Numbered from the stretch's first letter, positions 18,359-27,764 are shown. The stretch is 64,000 bases of DNA from Rhodospirillales bacterium (GCA_019634165.1 JAHQVT010000010.1:682001-746000); one strand, 5' to 3'. The notes: a model not told the origin generated them from the letters alone. A program made the numbers and translations.

Positions 18359-18550
18359 TTAACGCTCCTGTCTATAGGATTTTCTGACGTTCTAACGCAC
18401 GTATAACTAAAAGTGGACCTAAAATGGTTATGGGCCAGTAAAGATCAAATAAAAGTTTGATGACAGTTTTTAAGCCATTCCATCAGTTGAAAAAAAACGT
18501 CTAAAGCCAGATTGTGATCAGATGCCATAAGTTATTTTCGGATCGATCAT

Positions 18551-18580
18551 AAAAAGGCCCCCGATTGCGGGGGCCTTTTG
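18551..18580 (-). terminator. Intrinsic terminator after the nitroreductase gene
   Basis: AAAAGGCCCCCG (18552-18563), loop ATTG, then CGGGGGCCTTTT (18568-18579): a 12-pair perfect stem with T tracts on both strands. It lies 35 bases beyond the leftward nitroreductase stop and could also stop rightward transcripts. The rest of 18359-18550 shows nothing clear and probably holds the kinase promoter. Confidence 0.88.
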
Positions 18581-18614
18581 TAAAAATTCCACATCACGTC
18601 TTTTGAACGCCGGG

Positions 18615-19196
18615 CTAGATAACTTCTGCCCCTTGATCAAATGTCAGGCGCGGGCTGCGATCATGAAGTGATTTGGGATCGCCATAACCGATATTGATCA
18701 GAAAATTGCTTTTGATCGGGGTGCCGTCAAAAAATTCTGCATCCAGTTTTGAATTGTCGAACCCTGACATCGGACCACAATCAAGCCCAAGACCACGTAA
18801 GGCCAGAATGAAATATCCTGCCTGAAGTGAGCTGTTGCGAAACGCGGTGGTTTTGATGGCGTCTTCGTTGCCGGCAAACCAAGATTTGGCATCTGCATGC
18901 GGGAACAGATCGGGTAACTTTTCGTAAAATTCCATGTCCTGCGCAACGATGGCAGTCACCGGTGCCGTCATTGTTTTATCAACATTCCCTGCGGCAAGGC
19001 AGGGTTTTAGCCGTTCTTTTGCCTCGGCTGACTGGATAAATGTGACGCGCATTGGTTCGCAATTGGCGCTTGTCGGTGCCAGAACGGTCAAATCCCAAGC
19101 CTGTTTAAGCAACTTGTTTTCAACCTTGCGATCCTGCCAGGCGCTATAGGTTCGGCCATTGTGAAACAGAAGATCGAGTGCGTCAGAATTCAACAT
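18615..19196 (-). CDS. Nitroreductase-family protein (RutE-like)
   Basis: 193 residues from ATG 19196, with ACGAGG upstream. 'LLFHNGRTYSAWQDRKV', 'LAPTSANCEPMRVTFI' and 'ALRGLGLDCGPMSGFD' match the RutE/HadB subfamily of FMN nitroreductases. RutE reduces malonic semialdehyde to 3-hydroxypropionate in pyrimidine breakdown. No other rut gene is here, so the name rests only on similarity and it may be a general nitroreductase. Confidence 0.83.
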   Translation of the reverse strand: MLNSDALDLLFHNGRTYSAWQDRKVENKLLKQAWDLTVLAPTSANCEPMRVTFIQSAEAKERLKPCLAAGNVDKTMTAPVTAIVAQDMEFYEKLPDLFPHADAKSWFAGNEDAIKTTAFRNSSLQAGYFILALRGLGLDCGPMSGFDNSKLDAEFFDGTPIKSNFLINIGYGDPKSLHDRSPRLTFDQGAEVI

Positions 19197-19571
19197 GGGG
19201 CCTCGTTGATGTGATGGGCATGTGATGGGCATTTGATAGGGTTCAAACCCTCGTGTGAGCCTGCTTCATAGGTAAGGCTGCGGATTCAATTCGCAACCAT
19301 CCATAAGAAATATGGAAAAACAATTGGTTCACTGGTATTTTTCATGACGAGTATCTGCATTTACGTGCACTGTATCGCAAGGGTTTGGATGGATCATTGT
19401 GTCGCTCTACCGGGCAAGGCGATGAGTTTTGGTGCGGTAAAGCCTTTGAACCCAGCTTAAGTCCACCGCGATTATCGCAGCTATCAACGTATGTGCAGAC
19501 CCAAAATGATCCCGGAAAACGGGACGCAGCCCATGGCCGTTGACCAAAAAGGCACGACCATAGGCTTCAGG

Positions 19572-19596
19572 ATCAGAACAGTGTTTTGGTTCTGAT
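19572..19596 (+). promoter_or_regulatory. Inverted repeat in the leader of the deacetylase gene
   Basis: ATCAGAAC (19572-19579) is perfectly complementary to GTTCTGAT (19589-19596), with a 9-base spacer. It ends 31 bases before the deacetylase start codon. It may be an operator or a leader hairpin. The rest of the 430-base gap (19197-19571) shows only a doubled GTGATGGGCAT (19211-19232) and no gene. Confidence 0.4.
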
Positions 19597-19627
19597 TGGA
19601 GTGGTTGGAAGAAGACTGGAAAGCGAA

Positions 19628-20860
19628 ATGAAATTTAAGGCCAAAGGGCAAAAACCGTCCTCTGAGTCGGTGCTTGTTGATAGCCGGTCCATGCTGCGCA
19701 GCATGGTTTTCGGTATGTCTTTCGCCGTCGGTTTGACGTTCGGTGCGGGTCAGGGCATTGCGCAGTCTGATATGTCAGAACCCCAACCGGCAGCGGACAC
19801 AGCCTTAACGGGGGCTGCCAATGCTGAAGCTGGTGCTGAGGCAAGTGTTGAAACCAAGATAAATAAAATGGCGCCGAAAACCGAACCATCGGCTGCACCT
19901 GTGGCTGTGATGGATGGGCCAACCGGGGATGCTACATCGTCGGTGATTTTCATGTATCACCGCTTTGGCGAAGACCAATATCCATCAACCAATATCAAGC
20001 TTGATCAGTTCAAAGCGCATGTCAAAGAACTGACCGATGGCAATTACACCGTGATGGATGTCCCTAAAATTGTCGCAGCTTTGGAAACGGGCGGTGGTCT
20101 TCCGGACCGTGCGATTGGCATCACGATTGATGACGCCTATCGGTCGGTCTATCAGGAAGCCTGGCCGATTTTCCGTGCCAATGACATGCCTTTTACGGTG
20201 TTTGTCTCCAGCCAGCAGGTCGATGACGGTTATTCCAATTACATGACATGGGATATGTTGCGCGAAATGGCCAAGGCCGGCGTCACGATTGGTGGGCACA
20301 GCCAAAACCATTCCCATTTGCCAGACCTAGATATTGAGGCAGTCAAAGCGGAACTTGCCCATTCAGCAGCACGGTTTAAGGAAGAATTGGGCTTTGTGCC
20401 GGAAATCTTTGCTTATCCGTACGGCGAAGCAAATGCCGATGTGATCGCAGCGGTCAAGGAAGCTGGATACAAAGCGGCCTTTGGCCAACAAAGCGGTGCA
20501 ATGAGCAATGAGTCAGATTTCATGTATCTGCCGCGCTTTGCACTGAACGAGCATTACGGGGCGATGGATCGCTTTACGCTGGCGGCAAATTCGCTGCCGC
20601 TGCGCGTTAGTGACATTACACCGGGGGACTATACCCTGACGCGCAATCCGCCTGCTTTTGGCTTTACGCTAAAAGAACCAACGCCAAATATTGCCTGCTA
20701 TCCCTCAGATGGTCAGGCAACCATGAGCCGACTTGGTGATGAGCGGGTTGAAATCCGTCTTGATGGTCCGGTGGCATCGGGGCGCTGGCGGATTAATTGC
20801 ACGGCAATGGGGGCAGAGCAGCGCTGGCACTGGTTTGGCATGTTATATACAGTGCCATAA
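19628..20860 (+). CDS. Secreted polysaccharide deacetylase (NodB domain)
   Basis: 410 residues from ATG 19628; a TTG at 19586 is less likely. The N-terminal segment has a hydrophobic stretch (about 24-45) and an AQS cleavage-like site, then an Ala/Glu-rich linker to about 95. The NodB homology domain follows: 'VIFMYHRFG', 'AIGITIDDAYRSVY' (catalytic Asp, metal Asp) and 'GGHSQNHSHLPDL' (metal His pair). It acts outside the cytoplasm on an N-acetylated glycan. The ~110-residue C-terminal part, with two Cys, is not recognised. It could modify peptidoglycan or exopolysaccharide. Confidence 0.88.
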   Translation: MKFKAKGQKPSSESVLVDSRSMLRSMVFGMSFAVGLTFGAGQGIAQSDMSEPQPAADTALTGAANAEAGAEASVETKINKMAPKTEPSAAPVAVMDGPTGDATSSVIFMYHRFGEDQYPSTNIKLDQFKAHVKELTDGNYTVMDVPKIVAALETGGGLPDRAIGITIDDAYRSVYQEAWPIFRANDMPFTVFVSSQQVDDGYSNYMTWDMLREMAKAGVTIGGHSQNHSHLPDLDIEAVKAELAHSAARFKEELGFVPEIFAYPYGEANADVIAAVKEAGYKAAFGQQSGAMSNESDFMYLPRFALNEHYGAMDRFTLAANSLPLRVSDITPGDYTLTRNPPAFGFTLKEPTPNIACYPSDGQATMSRLGDERVEIRLDGPVASGRWRINCTAMGAEQRWHWFGMLYTVP

Positions 20861-21027
20861 GGTTTCGGGACCAAGCCCTGCCAACATCCTGAAAAATATA
20901 GAAAAGAAATGCGCTGCGCTCTCGTTTGAGGCGTGGCGTTTTTCATTTCATCTTTGGGTGCTTGCGCCGAATAATGCGACAATGTAGGTTAACCACACTT
21001 CTTAACCGTAATTATTTGGTAATCACA

Positions 21028-22254
21028 GTGCAACCTGCTCTAACAGGAAAAAATATCCTTCTGATCATCTCGGGTGGCATTGCTGCCTATAAGGTTCTTG
21101 AGGTGATCCGCCGGCTCAGAGATCGCGATATCAACATTCGCGCGATCCTGACCAAAGGCGGTGCAGAGTTCGTGACACCGCTATCTGTGGCGGCTTTGAC
21201 AGAAAACAAAGTCTATCAGGATTTGTTTTCTCTGACCGACGAAGCCGAAATGGGCCATATCCGCTTGTCGCGTGAGGCTGACCTTGTTCTGGTCGCCCCG
21301 GCAAGTGCCGATATTCTGGCAAAAATGGCGACCGGTCAGGCCGGTGATTTGGCAACCACCGCCCTTTTGGCAACCAATAAGCCGGTGATGATTGCACCGG
21401 CAATGAATGTTGAAATGTGGCACCATCGGGCAACCCAAGCCAACATCGCAACGCTTGAAAACCGTGGGGTGATCCGGGTTGGGCCATCTTCTGGTGATCT
21501 GGCCTGCGGCGAAGTGGGCTCCGGGCGGTTGGCGGAACCAGCCGAAATTATTGCTAGTGTGCTTGATTTCCTTGAAGCACAAGAGGCGCCCAAACCGCTT
21601 GCGGGCAAAAAGGCCGTGGTTACCAGCGGCCCGACGCATGAACCGATTGACCCGGTGCGCTATATCGCCAACCGCTCATCAGGCAAACAGGGCCATGCCA
21701 TTGCCCAAGCACTTTGCGATGCGGGTGCGGATGTGACCTTGGTTTCTGGTCCGGTAAATTTACCTGATCCGGCTGGAGTTAAGGTTGTGCAGGTTGAAAC
21801 GGCCCGCGAAATGCTGGCCGCCGTTCAAAGCGCCCTTCCCGCTGATATTGCGATTTGTGCCGCAGCGGTGGCAGATTGGCGCACCGCAGGCGAAGCCGGA
21901 CAGAAGCTTAAAAAGGATGGAGCCGGGTTCATTCCGGATCTGAAACTTTCGGAAAATCCCGACATTCTGGCAATAATCAGTGCCGCGGGTCCTAAGCGCC
22001 CAAGCCTTGTGATCGGATTTGCCGCTGAAACGGAAAATGTCACCGAACATGCGCGCGCCAAACGGACGCGCAAGGGATGTGATTGGATTCTGGCCAATGA
22101 TGTTGCCCCGGATACTGGCACATTTGGCGGGGATCAAAACGAGATTTGCCTGATATCAGGCACTGACGAAAAAACCGATGAACGTTGGCCACGTCAAAGC
22201 AAAACCGGCATTGGCCGTGCTTTGGCCATGCGCATCATTGACCATTTTTCCTGA
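21028..22254 (+). CDS. coaBC: Bifunctional phosphopantothenoylcysteine decarboxylase / phosphopantothenate-cysteine ligase
   Basis: 408 residues if it starts at GTG 21028 (V-QPALTGKNILLIISGG); the frame is open to ATG 20926, and the ribosome site is poor, so the start is uncertain. The CoaC half has the flavin fold start 'SGGIAAYK', 'PAMNVEMW' and catalytic Cys in 'DLACGEVGSGRLAEP'. The CoaB half has 'TSGPTHEPIDPVRYIANRSSGK' region and 'AAVADWR'. It makes 4'-phosphopantetheine for coenzyme A. dut follows 72 bases later, a frequent pairing. Confidence 0.93.
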   Translation: MQPALTGKNILLIISGGIAAYKVLEVIRRLRDRDINIRAILTKGGAEFVTPLSVAALTENKVYQDLFSLTDEAEMGHIRLSREADLVLVAPASADILAKMATGQAGDLATTALLATNKPVMIAPAMNVEMWHHRATQANIATLENRGVIRVGPSSGDLACGEVGSGRLAEPAEIIASVLDFLEAQEAPKPLAGKKAVVTSGPTHEPIDPVRYIANRSSGKQGHAIAQALCDAGADVTLVSGPVNLPDPAGVKVVQVETAREMLAAVQSALPADIAICAAAVADWRTAGEAGQKLKKDGAGFIPDLKLSENPDILAIISAAGPKRPSLVIGFAAETENVTEHARAKRTRKGCDWILANDVAPDTGTFGGDQNEICLISGTDEKTDERWPRQSKTGIGRALAMRIIDHFS

Positions 22255-22326
22255 TTTGGGCTTTGCCCGCCGGGAATAAGGAATACAGGCCCGGCATCAT
22301 CGTCGGGCAATGCATAAGGATAGAAT

Positions 22327-22791
22327 ATGTCGGCTCTTCACGTTGATCTGAAACAGCTTCCCCATGGGGCGGATTTTCCCCTGCCCGAATATGCCACCGC
22401 GCAATCAGCCGCCGTGGATTTACAGGCGGCCATTGATGGGCGGCTGGTTCTCGCACCGGGCAAACGGGCCATGGTGGAAACCGGCATTGCGATTGCCCTG
22501 CCCGCCGGGTTCGAAGCCCAGGTACGCCCGCGTTCGGGACTGGCTGCCAAAAACGGTGTGACGGTGCTGAACAGTCCGGGGACGATTGATGCCGATTACC
22601 GCGGCGAGATCAAAGTCATTTTGATCAACCATGGTGATGAGGCGTTTGAAATTGAACGCGGCATGCGCATTGCCCAGCTTGTGGTCGCACCGATCACGCA
22701 GGTGGCATGGCGTGCTGTTGATGATCTTGATGAAACGGCCCGTGGTGCGGGTGGTTTTGGGTCGACCGGTACGGCAAGCCCGGTCAAGTAA
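22327..22791 (+). CDS. dut: dUTP diphosphatase
   Basis: 154 residues. The five trimeric dUTPase motifs are seen: '[10 protein letters not shown]', '[11 protein letters not shown]', '[13 protein letters not shown]', 'RIAQLVVAP' and the flexible Gly-rich C-terminal arm '[10 protein letters not shown]'. It hydrolyses dUTP to dUMP and keeps uracil out of DNA. ATG 22327 follows AAGGA. Likely in one unit with coaBC. Confidence 0.96.
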   Translation: MSALHVDLKQLPHGADFPLPEYATAQSAAVDLQAAIDGRLVLAPGKRAMVETGIAIALPAGFEAQVRPRSGLAAKNGVTVLNSPGTIDADYRGEIKVILINHGDEAFEIERGMRIAQLVVAPITQVAWRAVDDLDETARGAGGFGSTGTASPVK

Positions 22792-22910
22792 ATCTAACAT
22801 ATGCCGGCCATAGTTTTGGCTGGGGTATGACGCAACGGTTGCTCTGTCGAAATTAGGTTCGCACACCATCTGGGGGGATGGCCGAACCGCAAGGGGAGTA
22901 AAGTGAGAAT

Positions 22911-23366
22911 ATGCTAAAGCTTTCAAAAAAGATGTTGTTTGCAATCGAGGCGGTTGTGGATATTGCCTATAACGCTGCGGGTGAACCGGTACAAAGCCGT
23001 GACATCACAGCACGCCAAGGCATTCCCAAACGTTACCTTGAACAGACCTTGCAGCAGCTTGTGCGCGCCGAAATTTTAACTGGTGTGCGCGGTCCGCGCG
23101 GTGGGTATCGTCTGGCGCGTGAACGTCGTCGGATTACATTGGCTGATATCGTATCGGTGATCCGGTCGATGGAAACATCCGATGATCCAATTGAAGATCC
23201 GGCAGGTTCGCCATTGGGTAAGGAAGTTGTCCGCCCACTTTGGCGTGAATTGCAGGACGAAATGATCAAGCAGCTTGAAAAAATCACGGTCGAAGACCTG
23301 TGCAATCGGGCACGTGATGCCGGTTTGCGCAGCGGGATCGAAGAATCGCCTGATTTCATCATTTAA
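22911..23366 (+). CDS. Rrf2-family regulator without Fe-S cysteines (CymR-like)
   Basis: 151 residues. The winged helix 'VDIAYNAAGEPVQSRDITARQGIPKRYLEQTLQQLVRAEIL' and 'GPRGGYRLARERRRITLADIV' is typical Rrf2. IscR and NsrR carry three cysteines at about 90-110; here that region (SDDPIEDPAGSP) has none, and the only Cys is in 'VEDLCNRA'. This fits the CymR type, known in Bacillus as the cysteine-metabolism repressor that binds CysK. cysK starts 205 bases downstream, so a sulfur role is a reasonable inference. Confidence 0.87.
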   Translation: MLKLSKKMLFAIEAVVDIAYNAAGEPVQSRDITARQGIPKRYLEQTLQQLVRAEILTGVRGPRGGYRLARERRRITLADIVSVIRSMETSDDPIEDPAGSPLGKEVVRPLWRELQDEMIKQLEKITVEDLCNRARDAGLRSGIEESPDFII

Positions 23367-23513
23367 TCTTCTGGAACGGCGGCGGTTTATTGTATCGTCA
23401 ATCAACAAAAAACTGCTGCAGTTCACTTAAATCTACAGGCATCAGGAATGCCGTCTGGCATGACTTTTATGTAAAAATTCCTACTATCCCATTTGACTTG
23501 GATAGATAGCGAT

Positions 23514-23555
23514 ATAAATACAAATCAATCGTGTGCTTGATGGCATAAATACAAA
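23514..23555 (+). promoter_or_regulatory. Paired ATAAATACAAA repeats in the cysK promoter region
   Basis: ATAAATACAAA occurs at 23514-23524 and 23545-23555, 31 bases apart (about three helical turns on one face), with TCAA...TTGA between. TTGACT at 23493-23498 could be the cysK -35 box. Location between an Rrf2 gene and cysK suggests regulator binding. Confidence 0.42.
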
Positions 23556-23570
23556 ACGTGCGAGGAAAAC

Positions 23571-24521
23571 ATGACTGAGTTTCGCGGCAAGATTTACGAC
23601 AGCATTATCGACACCATCGGTGCAACCCCGCTGGTGCGCCTTTCGCGTCTGGCCGAGGCCGAAGGTGTGAAAGCTGAACTGATCGGCAAGCTTGAATTCT
23701 TCAACCCGCTGGCTTCGGTCAAGGACCGCATTGGTTTGGCGATGATTGAAAACGCCGAGAAATCCGGCAAGCTTGTGCCGGGTGCAACCCTTGTTGAGCC
23801 GACCTCAGGCAATACCGGTATTGCATTGGCCTTTGTTGCCGCGGCCAAGGGATACAAACTGATCCTGACCATGCCTGAAAGCATGTCGCTTGAACGTCGC
23901 AAGATGCTGATGCTGCTTGGTGCCAAGATCGATCTGACCCCGGCTGCCAAAGGCATGAAGGGTGCGGTTGCCCGCGCTGAAGAACTGGTTGCTGAAATTG
24001 ACGGTGCGGTCATGCTCCAGCAGTTCGACAACCCGGCAAATCCGGAAGTTCACCGCAATACGACGGCCGAAGAAATCATCAAAGATACTGCCGGTAAGGT
24101 TGATATCTTTGTTTCGGGTGTTGGAACCGGCGGGACATTGACCGGCGTTGGCGAAGTGCTGAAAAAGCATAACCCGAACATTCAGATCGTTGCCGTCGAA
24201 CCCGAAGACAGCCCGGTTATTTCCGGTGGTGCACCGGGACCGCATAAAATTCAGGGCATCGGGGCTGGTTTCATTCCGGGCAATCTCAATACCGATGTGA
24301 TTGATACGGTTATGACCATTGGCAATGAAACGGCCTTTGCCACTGCGCGCAAATTGGCCGCGATTGAAGGTCTTCCGACCGGTATTTCTTCTGGGGCGGC
24401 TGTTGCTGCGGGCATTGAGCTTGGCCAGAAACCGGAAAATGCTGGCAAACGTATTGTTGTCATCATTCCAAGCTTTGCCGAACGTTATCTGTCGACCGCG
24501 TTGTTTGAAGGTCTGCAATGA
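23571..24521 (+). CDS. cysK: Cysteine synthase A (O-acetylserine sulfhydrylase)
   Basis: 316 residues. The PLP lysine is in '[11 protein letters not shown]', the substrate loop in '[17 protein letters not shown]' and the phosphate loop in '[17 protein letters not shown]'. It makes L-cysteine from O-acetylserine and sulfide. ATG 23571 follows GAGGAAAAC. The upstream Rrf2 gene and repeated motif suggest control by cysteine supply. Confidence 0.96.
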   Translation: MTEFRGKIYDSIIDTIGATPLVRLSRLAEAEGVKAELIGKLEFFNPLASVKDRIGLAMIENAEKSGKLVPGATLVEPTSGNTGIALAFVAAAKGYKLILTMPESMSLERRKMLMLLGAKIDLTPAAKGMKGAVARAEELVAEIDGAVMLQQFDNPANPEVHRNTTAEEIIKDTAGKVDIFVSGVGTGGTLTGVGEVLKKHNPNIQIVAVEPEDSPVISGGAPGPHKIQGIGAGFIPGNLNTDVIDTVMTIGNETAFATARKLAAIEGLPTGISSGAAVAAGIELGQKPENAGKRIVVIIPSFAERYLSTALFEGLQ

Positions 24522-24545
24522 CCGTTTTGTCCTGATGGACAAGGC

Positions 24546-24582
24546 AAAAAGGGTCCGGAGCGGTTGCTTCGGGCCCTTTTTT
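24546..24582 (+). terminator. Intrinsic terminator after cysK
   Basis: AAAAAGGGTCCGGAGC (24546-24561) pairs with GCTTCGGGCCCTTTTTT (24566-24582) around GGTT, with a few G-T pairs. It has a six-T tail and lies 25 bases past the cysK stop. Confidence 0.85.
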
Positions 24583-24765
24583 AATGGCTGTGAAGGCGGC
24601 GGAATGGGCTGGCGATTGACCGGTTTGCCAAAATAAAATCCGTCGAAAGATCGATCTAATCATGGGAAAAACAAATCTTTTCCTTGAGGGATCTTATCGG
24701 CACGCTATATCCAGAAGTTAGATATTTTAATCTGACTGATCCGTCCTGACAGGAAAACGGCCCGC

Positions 24766-25569
24766 GTGACTGATTTCGATTTTAGCGAAAATGAAGTGCA
24801 AAGATATGCCCGGCACATTGTCCTTAAAGAGGTCGGTGGCACCGGCCAGATGAAGCTTAAGCATGGTCGGGTGTTGATTGTTGGCGCAGGCGGGCTTGGA
24901 TCCCCTTTGGCGATGTATCTTGCAGCGGCCGGGGTTGGAACCATCGGTATTGTTGATGCCGACACGGTTGAATTATCAAACCTGCAACGCCAAATCGCGC
25001 ATGGCATGCGCGATATCGGAACGCCCAAGGTCGAAAGTGCCAAGGCAACCATGAATGATATGAACCCCGAAGTTACGGTTCATGCCCATAACACCCGCCT
25101 TGATGCGTCCAATGTTATGGATTTGATCGGCGATTACGACGTGATTGCCGATGGATCGGATAATTTCGATACGCGGTTTTTGCTAAATGATGCCTGCTAT
25201 ATGGCGGGTAAAACGCTGGTATCGGGGGCGGCACTTCGATTTGACGGGCAGGTTTCAACCTTTAAGGCCCATCAAGGTGCCCCGAACCCGTGTTATCGCT
25301 GCATTTATCATGCCCCGCCCCCCGCTGATGCCATCCCGTCCTGTGCCCAAGGCGGTGTTCTGGGATCGGTTGTTGGAATGATCGGTGGGATGCAGGCAAC
25401 CGAGGTGCTCAAGGAGCTGATGGGCATTGGCGATGGCCTGTCGGGGCAGCTTTTGATCATTGATGCGCTGTCTGCTTCTTTCCGCAAGATTAAGGTGCCG
25501 CGCGATCCGGGGTGCCCGCTTTGTTCAGAAAACGCCACAATCAAGGATCTTTCAATCCATGACCACTGA
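24766..25569 (+). CDS. moeB: MoeB/ThiF/HesA-family adenylyltransferase
   Basis: 267 residues from GTG 24766, with AGGAAA upstream. The nucleotide loop is GAGGLG (40-45), the catalytic Cys is 193 in 'PSCAQGGVLG', and zinc Cys pairs are C176/C179 and 'CPLC' near the end. It activates the C-terminal glycine of a ubiquitin-like sulfur carrier (MoaD or ThiS). There is no rhodanese domain. No moa or thi gene is next to it, so the carrier protein is not fixed. It overlaps the DsrE-like gene by 11 bases. Confidence 0.88.
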   Translation: MTDFDFSENEVQRYARHIVLKEVGGTGQMKLKHGRVLIVGAGGLGSPLAMYLAAAGVGTIGIVDADTVELSNLQRQIAHGMRDIGTPKVESAKATMNDMNPEVTVHAHNTRLDASNVMDLIGDYDVIADGSDNFDTRFLLNDACYMAGKTLVSGAALRFDGQVSTFKAHQGAPNPCYRCIYHAPPPADAIPSCAQGGVLGSVVGMIGGMQATEVLKELMGIGDGLSGQLLIIDALSASFRKIKVPRDPGCPLCSENATIKDLSIHDH

Positions 25570-25990
25570 GTCCGATACCGTTAAGAAACTTTCGCTTGTT
25601 GTGTTTTCCGGAAGCTATGAAAAAGTCCATTACGCACTCGTAATGGCATCGGCTGCCTTGGCATCAGGTCGCGACGTTACCCTGTTTTTCACTATGGAAG
25701 CCAGCCGCGCCCTTTTGGCACCCTCGGGCTGGCGCCATTTGCGCACCGATGCGGAGGGTGCAACCGCGACCTCGATTGATCTGACCTATTCCACCCGTGG
25801 CATTGGCAGTTTTGAAGAACTTCTGTCGGCCTGTGTCAGTCTGAATGCCAAATTCATGATTTGCGAGATGGGTTTGCGTGCCCTTGGTCTGGAAACTGCT
25901 GCCACCCGTGATGAAATTGCGATTGAAACCGGTGGTGTTGTAACGTTCCTTAACGATGCCAAGCAAAACGGCGAAATGCTGTTTATCTAA
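25559..25990 (+). CDS. DsrE-family protein
   Basis: 143 residues from ATG 25559. 'KLSLVVFSGSYEKVHYALVMASAALASGRDVTLFFTMEA' and 'GSFEELLSACVSLNAKFMICEMGLRALGL' match the DsrE/DsrF-like fold; Cys in 'ACVSLNAK' and 'MICEMG' could take part in sulfur or redox transfer. Its 11-base overlap with moeB suggests a joint role in sulfur trafficking to a carrier protein (inference). Confidence 0.8.
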   Translation: MTTESDTVKKLSLVVFSGSYEKVHYALVMASAALASGRDVTLFFTMEASRALLAPSGWRHLRTDAEGATATSIDLTYSTRGIGSFEELLSACVSLNAKFMICEMGLRALGLETAATRDEIAIETGGVVTFLNDAKQNGEMLFI

Positions 25991-26020
25991 GTCCTGACCC
26001 AAAGGGGGCTAAACCCGGTC

Positions 26021-26725
26021 TCAGCTTGCCAAAAGCTTGATGCCAAGCCCCGCAAGGCAAAGACCAGCAGCGCGTTCAATCCATTCTTTGACAGCCGCAA
26101 TGCGGGCCTGGACAGCAGGTAAGGTTAGGGCAACCGCAACCAGCGCGAACCAAATCATGTGGCAGGTCGCAATGTAAATGCCATACCCGAATTCCTGAAT
26201 GATCGGTGTGTTGGGTGAAATCACCTGACTGAACAGGGAAACGATGAATAACATCGTTTTTGGGTTTAGTGCATTACAGGCAAATCCAGCCCAGAATGCT
26301 GATCCGTTCCGCTTCTGATCCGGCTTGGGTTGCATTGGTCCCAGCGAGGGTGATGCTGCAATGATGTTAGCGCTAACATCATTGGTTTTCTGCGGTTTCT
26401 TCCAGATAAATAAACGCCGGATATCGGGCCAAAGTGCCGATATCCCCAGCCAGATCAAATAAGCCGCACCAAGATAGCGCAGGCTGGTCAGAATCCAGAC
26501 ATTGCTGGCAAACAGAACCCCCAAACCAATTACCGTATAGGCAAGATGGACGGAAACCCCGCTTCCGATCCCAATCGCACACATGACCCCTGCCTGTCGC
26601 CCGCGCGAAATCGCAAGGCGGGTGACCATGGCAAAATCTGGTCCCGGGCTGATGACGGCAAGGATGGTGATGATGCCAACGGCGATGATTTCCATCGACA
26701 GGATATCGGTTGATAAAAGGGGCAT
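26021..26725 (-). CDS. LysE/RhtB-family amino acid exporter
   Basis: 234 residues from ATG 26725, with AAGGA upstream; an in-frame start at 26782 is possible. 'ILAVISPGPDFAMVTRLAISRGRQAG' is the LysE/RhtB signature, and about six membrane segments are seen. A polar loop (about 105-150) contains 'NDVSANIIAASPSLGPMQPK'. It exports an amino acid or related solute from the cytoplasm. It is divergent from the LysR gene, the usual regulator pairing (as LysG-LysE or ArgP-ArgO). Confidence 0.88.
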   Translation of the reverse strand: MPLLSTDILSMEIIAVGIITILAVISPGPDFAMVTRLAISRGRQAGVMCAIGIGSGVSVHLAYTVIGLGVLFASNVWILTSLRYLGAAYLIWLGISALWPDIRRLFIWKKPQKTNDVSANIIAASPSLGPMQPKPDQKRNGSAFWAGFACNALNPKTMLFIVSLFSQVISPNTPIIQEFGYGIYIATCHMIWFALVAVALTLPAVQARIAAVKEWIERAAGLCLAGLGIKLLAS

Positions 26726-26825
26726 GATCCCGGTCCTTGTGCGTGATGAAATTGATTGATCTGTGAGTTGATTGAGTATCAAACTGTGTGGATCATATGA
26801 AAATCGAAAAATTCCGGGATATATT

Positions 26826-27764
26826 GTGAGTAATATTCACAGAAAACGCAGCCTGCCCCCACTTGCCGCCTTGCCAGCGTTTGAGGCCGCTGCGCGCCAT
26901 CAAAGCTTTTCACGTGCAGCCGAAGAACTGCATCTGACACACGGCGCAATCAGTCGCGCGGTGGCCCAGATTGAAGAACGTTTGGGTGTTGATCTTTTTG
27001 TTCGGCGCAATCGCAGGGTTTGGCTAACGGCTGCGGGCGAGCGCCTTTTGAAGGCAACAAGTTCGGCACTTGATGGTCTGGATCACGCGGTTGAGGAGAT
27101 CCACCGCCATGACGGCACATCTCCGATATTAACCGTGTCGTGTGAGCCCAGCCTTGCCATGCGGTGGTTAATGCCGCGTCTGGGCGCATTTCGCCAAGCC
27201 AATCCTGATCTAAACATTGATCTGCGGTTGGCCGGTGGTCCGGTTGATTTACTATCAGATGGCTGTGATGTTGCCATTCGCCGGGCCGATTACGGCATAT
27301 CAGAACATTACATAACCACCCATCTTTGGGCCGAATACGCCGGGCCGGTTTGTGATCCCGAATGTTGGGAGAACATTCTTGTTTCTGATTTGTCCAATGC
27401 CCGGTGGCTACATACCCGAACCCGCCCGGATGCGTGGGATGCATGGAAACGCGCAAGTGGGATCGCGGTTTCACCTGCAAGCGAGCAATATTTCGACCAT
27501 TTCTTTTTTGCCTTGCAAGCCGCAGTGAACGGACTTGGTACTGCAATTGGGCCGTTGCCGCTGGTTTATGATGACCTTGCAGCGGGGCGTTTGATTGCCC
27601 CGCATGGTATGGTGCCGACCGGATTTGATTATGTTCTGATCACGCTTGACCCGCCGGGTCGCGACCCGCGCATAGGTCTTTTCTTTGACTGGTTGATGGC
27701 AGAGGCCGGGGATATGGACAAAGGCGTGTTACCCGAACCTGATCGCAACATCACCGATCTATAA
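26826..27764 (+). CDS. LysR-family regulator (GcvA-like)
   Basis: 312 residues if it begins at GTG 26826; a TTG at 26772 would add 18 residues of poor similarity. 'LPPLAALPAFEAAARHQSFSRAAEELHLTHGAISRAVAQIEERLG' is the GcvA-type HTH. It is divergent from the LysE exporter and probably controls it. Start moderately uncertain. Confidence 0.86.
   Translation: MSNIHRKRSLPPLAALPAFEAAARHQSFSRAAEELHLTHGAISRAVAQIEERLGVDLFVRRNRRVWLTAAGERLLKATSSALDGLDHAVEEIHRHDGTSPILTVSCEPSLAMRWLMPRLGAFRQANPDLNIDLRLAGGPVDLLSDGCDVAIRRADYGISEHYITTHLWAEYAGPVCDPECWENILVSDLSNARWLHTRTRPDAWDAWKRASGIAVSPASEQYFDHFFFALQAAVNGLGTAIGPLPLVYDDLAAGRLIAPHGMVPTGFDYVLITLDPPGRDPRIGLFFDWLMAEAGDMDKGVLPEPDRNITDL

Noticed and set aside
23805..24542. 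245-residue minus-strand frame
   Set aside because: Antisense to cysK, which has all catalytic motifs; no ribosome site or protein-like domain.
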